The notes under the pieces were generated by a model. That model did not search any database and was not told where the DNA came from. It saw only the letters and a list, made by a program, of their open reading frames with translations. From NCBI RefSeq assembly GCF_000176915.2, contig NC_014844.1:2294001-2358000 (forward strand): a DNA stretch of 64,000 bases, written 5' to 3'. The translations under genes and the position numbers were made by a program. The stretch's first letter is position 1; every line of letters begins with the position of its first letter. This DNA comes from Pseudodesulfovibrio aespoeensis Aspo-2 (GTDB lineage Bacteria; Desulfobacterota; Desulfovibrionia; Desulfovibrionales; Desulfovibrionaceae). Of this stretch, positions 60,892-64,000 are shown in pieces.

Positions 60892-62292
60892 ATGTCGGAG
60901 CTGAAAAAAGCCATCGACCAGATAAGCAAGGACAGGGGCATCGACCGCGACCTGCTTATCGACACCCTTGAAGAGGCCGTGCGCTCCGCCGTTGCGCGCA
61001 AGCACGGCGAGACCATGGACATCGAGGTCGCCTTCAACGAGGACAGCGGAGAAATCGAGGTCTTCGAGTTCAAGGTTGTCGTGGCCGAAGTCCATGACCC
61101 CATCAGCGAGATATCCCTGGAAAACGCGCGCGAGCACGACCCCAACGCCCAGCTTGACGACGAGATGGGATTTCCCGTCAGGATCGAGGACCTGGGCCGC
61201 ATCGCCGCCCAGTCCGCCAAGCAGGTCATCATCCAGCGCATGCGCGACGCCGAGCAGGAGATCATTTTCGAGGAATACAAGGACCGCTTGGGCGAGATCA
61301 CCAGCGGCATCGTCCAGCGGCGCGACCGCACCGGCTGGATCATCAACCTTGGCCGCACCGAGGCGCTCCTGCCCAAGGATGAGCAGATCCCCCGCGAGCG
61401 CTATAAGCGCGGCGATCGCGTCCAGGCCTACATCATCGACGTGCTCAAGGAATCCCGCGGCCCGCAGGTGGTCGTGTCGCGCTCCCACCCGGACTACATG
61501 ATCGAGCTCTTCAAGCGCGAAGTGCCCGAGGTGGCCGACGGCACGGTCAAGATCATGGGCGTCGCCCGTGATCCAGGCCTGCGCGCCAAGGTGGCCGTCA
61601 TGTCCCGCGATCGCGATGTGGATCCGGTGGGCGCCTGCGTCGGCATCCGCGGCTCGCGCATCCAGAACGTGGTCCAGGAGATGAAGGGCGAGCGCATCGA
61701 CATCGTGGTCTGGAGCCCGGACATCGCCATGTATGCCCAGCACGCCCTCTCCCCTGCCGTCATCACCCGGATCACCGTGGACGACGAGGAAGAGGCACTC
61801 GAAGTGGTCTGCCCCGACGACCAGCTCACCCTGGCCATCGGGCGCAAGGGACAGAACGTCAAGCTGGCCGCCAAGCTTCTGGGCTGGAAGATAGACATCT
61901 TCACGGAATCCCGCTACGGCGAACTCAACGCCTCGCGCAAGGGCATGGACCAAGTTGCCAGCGTGGCCGAAATCCCCATGGAGAGCTTCTTCAACGCGGG
62001 CTTTGAATCCCTGGAATCCATCGTCCGGGCCACCAACGAGGAACTGCTGGCCATCAACGGCCTGACCAAGAGCAAGATCGGGGACATCCGCTTCGCCATC
62101 AACATGATCTCTCCGGAGATCGCAGCGGCAGCCGCTGCGATCATGGAAGAAGAGGCCAATGCGCTTGAAGACGCGGCGACCGCAGCGGCAGCCGACGCCA
62201 AGGCTGTCGAGGCAACGGACGGCGAGGACATCGGCGAGGCCGATGCAGACGACGACACCAAGACTCCCGCCAACGGCGAGGAGTTGCAATAG
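60892..62292 (+). CDS. nusA: transcription termination/antitermination protein NusA
   Basis: The product has 466 residues. An N-terminal RNA-polymerase-binding domain (1-125) is followed by an S1 domain (RRDRTGWIINLGRTEALLPK, about 140-200), two KH domains (VGACVGIRGSRIQNVVQEM near 245 and LAIGRKGQNVKLAAKLLGW near 320) and a C-terminal segment with one HhH-like motif (LAINGLTKSKIGDIRF). A low-complexity acidic tail of about 50 residues ends the protein. It controls pausing and termination. GGAGG precedes the ATG. Confidence 0.96.
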   Translation: MSELKKAIDQISKDRGIDRDLLIDTLEEAVRSAVARKHGETMDIEVAFNEDSGEIEVFEFKVVVAEVHDPISEISLENAREHDPNAQLDDEMGFPVRIEDLGRIAAQSAKQVIIQRMRDAEQEIIFEEYKDRLGEITSGIVQRRDRTGWIINLGRTEALLPKDEQIPRERYKRGDRVQAYIIDVLKESRGPQVVVSRSHPDYMIELFKREVPEVADGTVKIMGVARDPGLRAKVAVMSRDRDVDPVGACVGIRGSRIQNVVQEMKGERIDIVVWSPDIAMYAQHALSPAVITRITVDDEEEALEVVCPDDQLTLAIGRKGQNVKLAAKLLGWKIDIFTESRYGELNASRKGMDQVASVAEIPMESFFNAGFESLESIVRATNEELLAINGLTKSKIGDIRFAINMISPEIAAAAAAIMEEEANALEDAATAAAADAKAVEATDGEDIGEADADDDTKTPANGEELQ

Positions 62293-62318
62293 AGACCGGG
62301 CGGCACGGACGCGCAGGC

Positions 62319-62567
62319 ATGATGGTGACCGACATGGAACCCATCCGCATGTGCGTCGTGTGCCGTGAGCGGTTCCCCAAGGGGGAGCTGGCACGGTACA
62401 TCTGCCCGGACACCATGCTGGAACTGGAAACGGACGGTCCGGTTCCGGACCCGGAGAAGATCAAGCCGGGACGTGGTTTTTACGTATGCGTCCAGGCCCG
62501 GTGCAGGGAAGTTTTCCCAAAAATGATCAGGGGCCTGATGAAGAAACGCAAGGGGGAAAGTAGATGA
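62319..62567 (+). CDS. ylxR: YlxR family RNA-binding protein
   Basis: This 82-residue basic protein of the YlxR (DUF448) family is found between nusA and infB in many bacteria. Its signature is IRMCVVCRERFPKGEL near residue 8 and GRGFYVCVQARC near 50. It may bind RNA or nucleoid proteins; its role is not settled. The start at 62319 has a weak site; the internal ATG at 62334 is also possible. The stop overlaps the infB ATG (ATGA), so translation is coupled. Confidence 0.88.
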   Translation: MMVTDMEPIRMCVVCRERFPKGELARYICPDTMLELETDGPVPDPEKIKPGRGFYVCVQARCREVFPKMIRGLMKKRKGESR

Positions 62568-64000
62568 CGGCACAGGTTCGGGTAGAAGACTTGGCTGCGG
62601 AGCTTGGACTCAGCACCAAGGAGACCATACAACACCTCCGCGAGATCGGCGTCCAGGCCAAAAGCCAGATGACCGCTGTCGATGCCGAGGATGTGGACCG
62701 CCTCAAGGCGGCACTGAAGAAAAGCGGGACCGCGCGCGAGGAAATGCGCCGCGTGACCGACTCCGGCGTCATCGTCCGGCGCAGGCGCACCAAGGCCTCG
62801 GATGCCGACGCCGAACCTCCTTCCGTCGAGATGGCCGACGACACGATCAATGCCGCGGGCATCCTGGCCGCCGAGGCGACTGGAGAGGCTTCCGCCACGC
62901 CGGTCGAGTCCAAAGTGACCCCCCCTGCCGACGCAGCCGCGAAGTCCGCCGAGGAACCGGTCGAAAAGCCTGCCAGAAAGCCCAAGAAGGCCGAACCGCA
63001 GGTCAGGATCATCCGGCCCGCGACTGAGGCGACTCCCGCCCCGAAAGCGGAACCGGAAATCACGACCGTTCCCGACGTGAAAACCGTGGCAGAAGAGGCC
63101 GCCCCCGAACCCGCGCCCAAAGAAGCCGCGACCGTTGCGACCGCATCCGAGAAAGCCGTGTCCGAAAGCGCCAAGTCTGAGACGCCCTCCCCCGCGCAGA
63201 CGACCGAGCCGAAGCCGTCCGAGGATGCCGAAGCCGACGACGAGGCACAGGCCGATTCCGACGAGCCGAAAAAGAAGAAAAAGAAGAAAAAGAAGGAGCC
63301 TGAAGCTCCCAGGGTCAAGATTATTTCCATGCCCGACCCGGTCGAGGTCAGGGCTCGCGAGGCGGCCAAGGTCGCTGCCGAGAACGCGCCGCGCCCCGCA
63401 AGGCCGTTTTCTCCCGGCGGTCCTGGCGGTCCTGGCGGTCCTGGCGCGCCGCGCCCTGCCGGCCCGCGCCCGACCAGCCCACGTCCGACCAGCCCGCGTC
63501 CGGCCAGCCCCAGGCCCGGCGGCTTTGCCGCTCCTCCTGCCCGCGACGATTCGCCGCTGCCCGATCCGTCCATGGCCGATGGCCGCAGCAAGAAGAAAAA
63601 GGGCAAGAAGGACCGCCGCGTGGTCGAGTTTGCTGCCAGCGGCAAGACGGACCGCGGCGGCCAGTTCAACGACGGATTCCCCCAGGGACGCAAAGGGCGC
63701 AAGGGACGCAAGGGCCAAAAGCCCCTGCTTCCCGACCAGAAGCAGGCCCAGCCCATGAAGGCCGCCAAGCGCAAGATCCGCTTCGACGAAGCCATCCGGC
63801 TGGCCGACATGGCCCACCAGATGGGCGTCAAGGCCCAGGACCTGATCAAGACCCTGTTCGGCATGGGCGTCATGGCCACCATCAACCAGGCGCTCGACCT
63901 CGACACCGCCTCGCTGCTGGCCACCGAGTTCGACTACGAGGTGGAGAACATCTCCTTTGACGAACAGGAGTTCCTCGTTCCCACCGAGGCCGACAAGGCC
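62564..64000 (+). CDS. infB: translation initiation factor IF-2, N-terminal part
   Basis: The first 479 residues of IF-2 are present; the GTPase core lies beyond the right edge. Residues 1-50 are an IF2_N domain (RVEDLAAELGLSTKETIQHL). A linker of about 350 residues, rich in Ala, Glu, Pro and Lys, includes a KKKKKKKKE run near residue 240 and a Gly/Pro-rich stretch of about 40 residues (284-322). A second IF2_N-like domain begins near residue 402 (IRFDEAIRLADMAHQMGVKA). Linkers of this kind are known to vary widely in length. Confidence 0.95.
   Translation, partial: MTAQVRVEDLAAELGLSTKETIQHLREIGVQAKSQMTAVDAEDVDRLKAALKKSGTAREEMRRVTDSGVIVRRRRTKASDADAEPPSVEMADDTINAAGILAAEATGEASATPVESKVTPPADAAAKSAEEPVEKPARKPKKAEPQVRIIRPATEATPAPKAEPEITTVPDVKTVAEEAAPEPAPKEAATVATASEKAVSESAKSETPSPAQTTEPKPSEDAEADDEAQADSDEPKKKKKKKKKEPEAPRVKIISMPDPVEVRAREAAKVAAENAPRPARPFSPGGPGGPGGPGAPRPAGPRPTSPRPTSPRPASPRPGGFAAPPARDDSPLPDPSMADGRSKKKKGKKDRRVVEFAASGKTDRGGQFNDGFPQGRKGRKGRKGQKPLLPDQKQAQPMKAAKRKIRFDEAIRLADMAHQMGVKAQDLIKTLFGMGVMATINQALDLDTASLLATEFDYEVENISFDEQEFLVPTEADKA

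Noticed and set aside
63415-63530. Gly/Pro repeat in infB as a mobile or regulatory repeat
   Set aside because: It is in frame and encodes the flexible IF-2 linker, which is variable in this family.

Overview
The window looks like chromosomal DNA of a high-GC, sulfate-reducing deltaproteobacterium of the Desulfovibrio/Pseudodesulfovibrio group. The main evidence is a four-gene operon matching the Qrc menaquinone reductase complex (qrcABCD), a TunR-type tungstate regulator (dead integrase domain fused to TOBE domains), a FlgM-associated protein of the DVU0524 type, an XdhC / NTP-transferase-HD pair of the DVU_1551 type, and the flagellar order flgF-G-A-H-I-J-N-K-L-csrA-fliW. Most genes are ordinary core genes in short operons.

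Layout. 1-1713 (minus): 2-oxoacid:ferredoxin oxidoreductase korD-A-B (korB cut by the window edge). 1972-6442 (minus): a polar amino-acid ABC transporter followed by deoC and cbiC. 6693-10954 (plus): RND efflux adaptor and pump. 11054-14310: a GT9 glycosyltransferase, a ZIP metal transporter and cytosine deaminase. 14538-19336 (minus): qrcABCD. 19507-21508 (minus): manC and rfbC for surface sugars. 21703-23121 (plus): cvpA and mazG. 23151-23315 (minus): a tiny two-helix membrane protein interrupted by an in-frame TGA in a Cys-Ala-Pro-TGA context, a candidate selenoprotein. 23417-26076 (plus): a decayed CoA-ligase gene followed by intact xdhC and an NTP-transferase-HD gene. 26394-28750: a small repeat-bearing protein and a periplasmic ankyrin-repeat protein. 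29112-30367: a small AT-rich island at a tRNA-Ser(UGA) gene, bounded by two 183-bp direct repeats exactly 1000 bp apart. 30576-36953: fur, a PilZ protein, thiM, rhlE, tunR divergent from a TSUP permease, tRNA-Ser(GCU). 37039-48524 (minus): der, a chemoreceptor, mtnA, gatB, a DUF4254-like protein, mltA, an ARMT1-like protein, nadK. 48687-49435 (plus): a DVU0524-like gene and flgM behind a sigma-28-like promoter. 49596-60028 (minus): a late and hook-rod flagellar operon, with a sigma-54-like promoter in front of flgF. 60165-64000 (plus): tRNA-Gly(CCC), terminator, rimP-nusA-ylxR-infB (infB runs off the end).

How the genes fit together. Qrc passes electrons from periplasmic hydrogen or formate oxidation (through type I cytochrome c3) to menaquinone. 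The ferredoxin-linked 2-oxoacid oxidoreductase serves incomplete TCA reactions typical of these anaerobes. TunR, xdhC and the NTP-transferase-HD gene all concern tungsten or molybdenum enzymes, and the candidate selenoprotein lies next to that maturation cluster. Flagellar genes show the expected hierarchy: sigma-54 for hook-basal-body genes and sigma-28 for flgM, with CsrA-FliW next to the hook-filament junction genes.

The observations most worth checking are the candidate CxxU selenoprotein (23151-23315), the paired repeats and AT-rich cargo at tRNA-Ser (29112-30294), and the perfect inverted repeat between tunR and its divergent TSUP neighbour (35788-35811). No CRISPR array, insertion sequence or complete prophage was seen.
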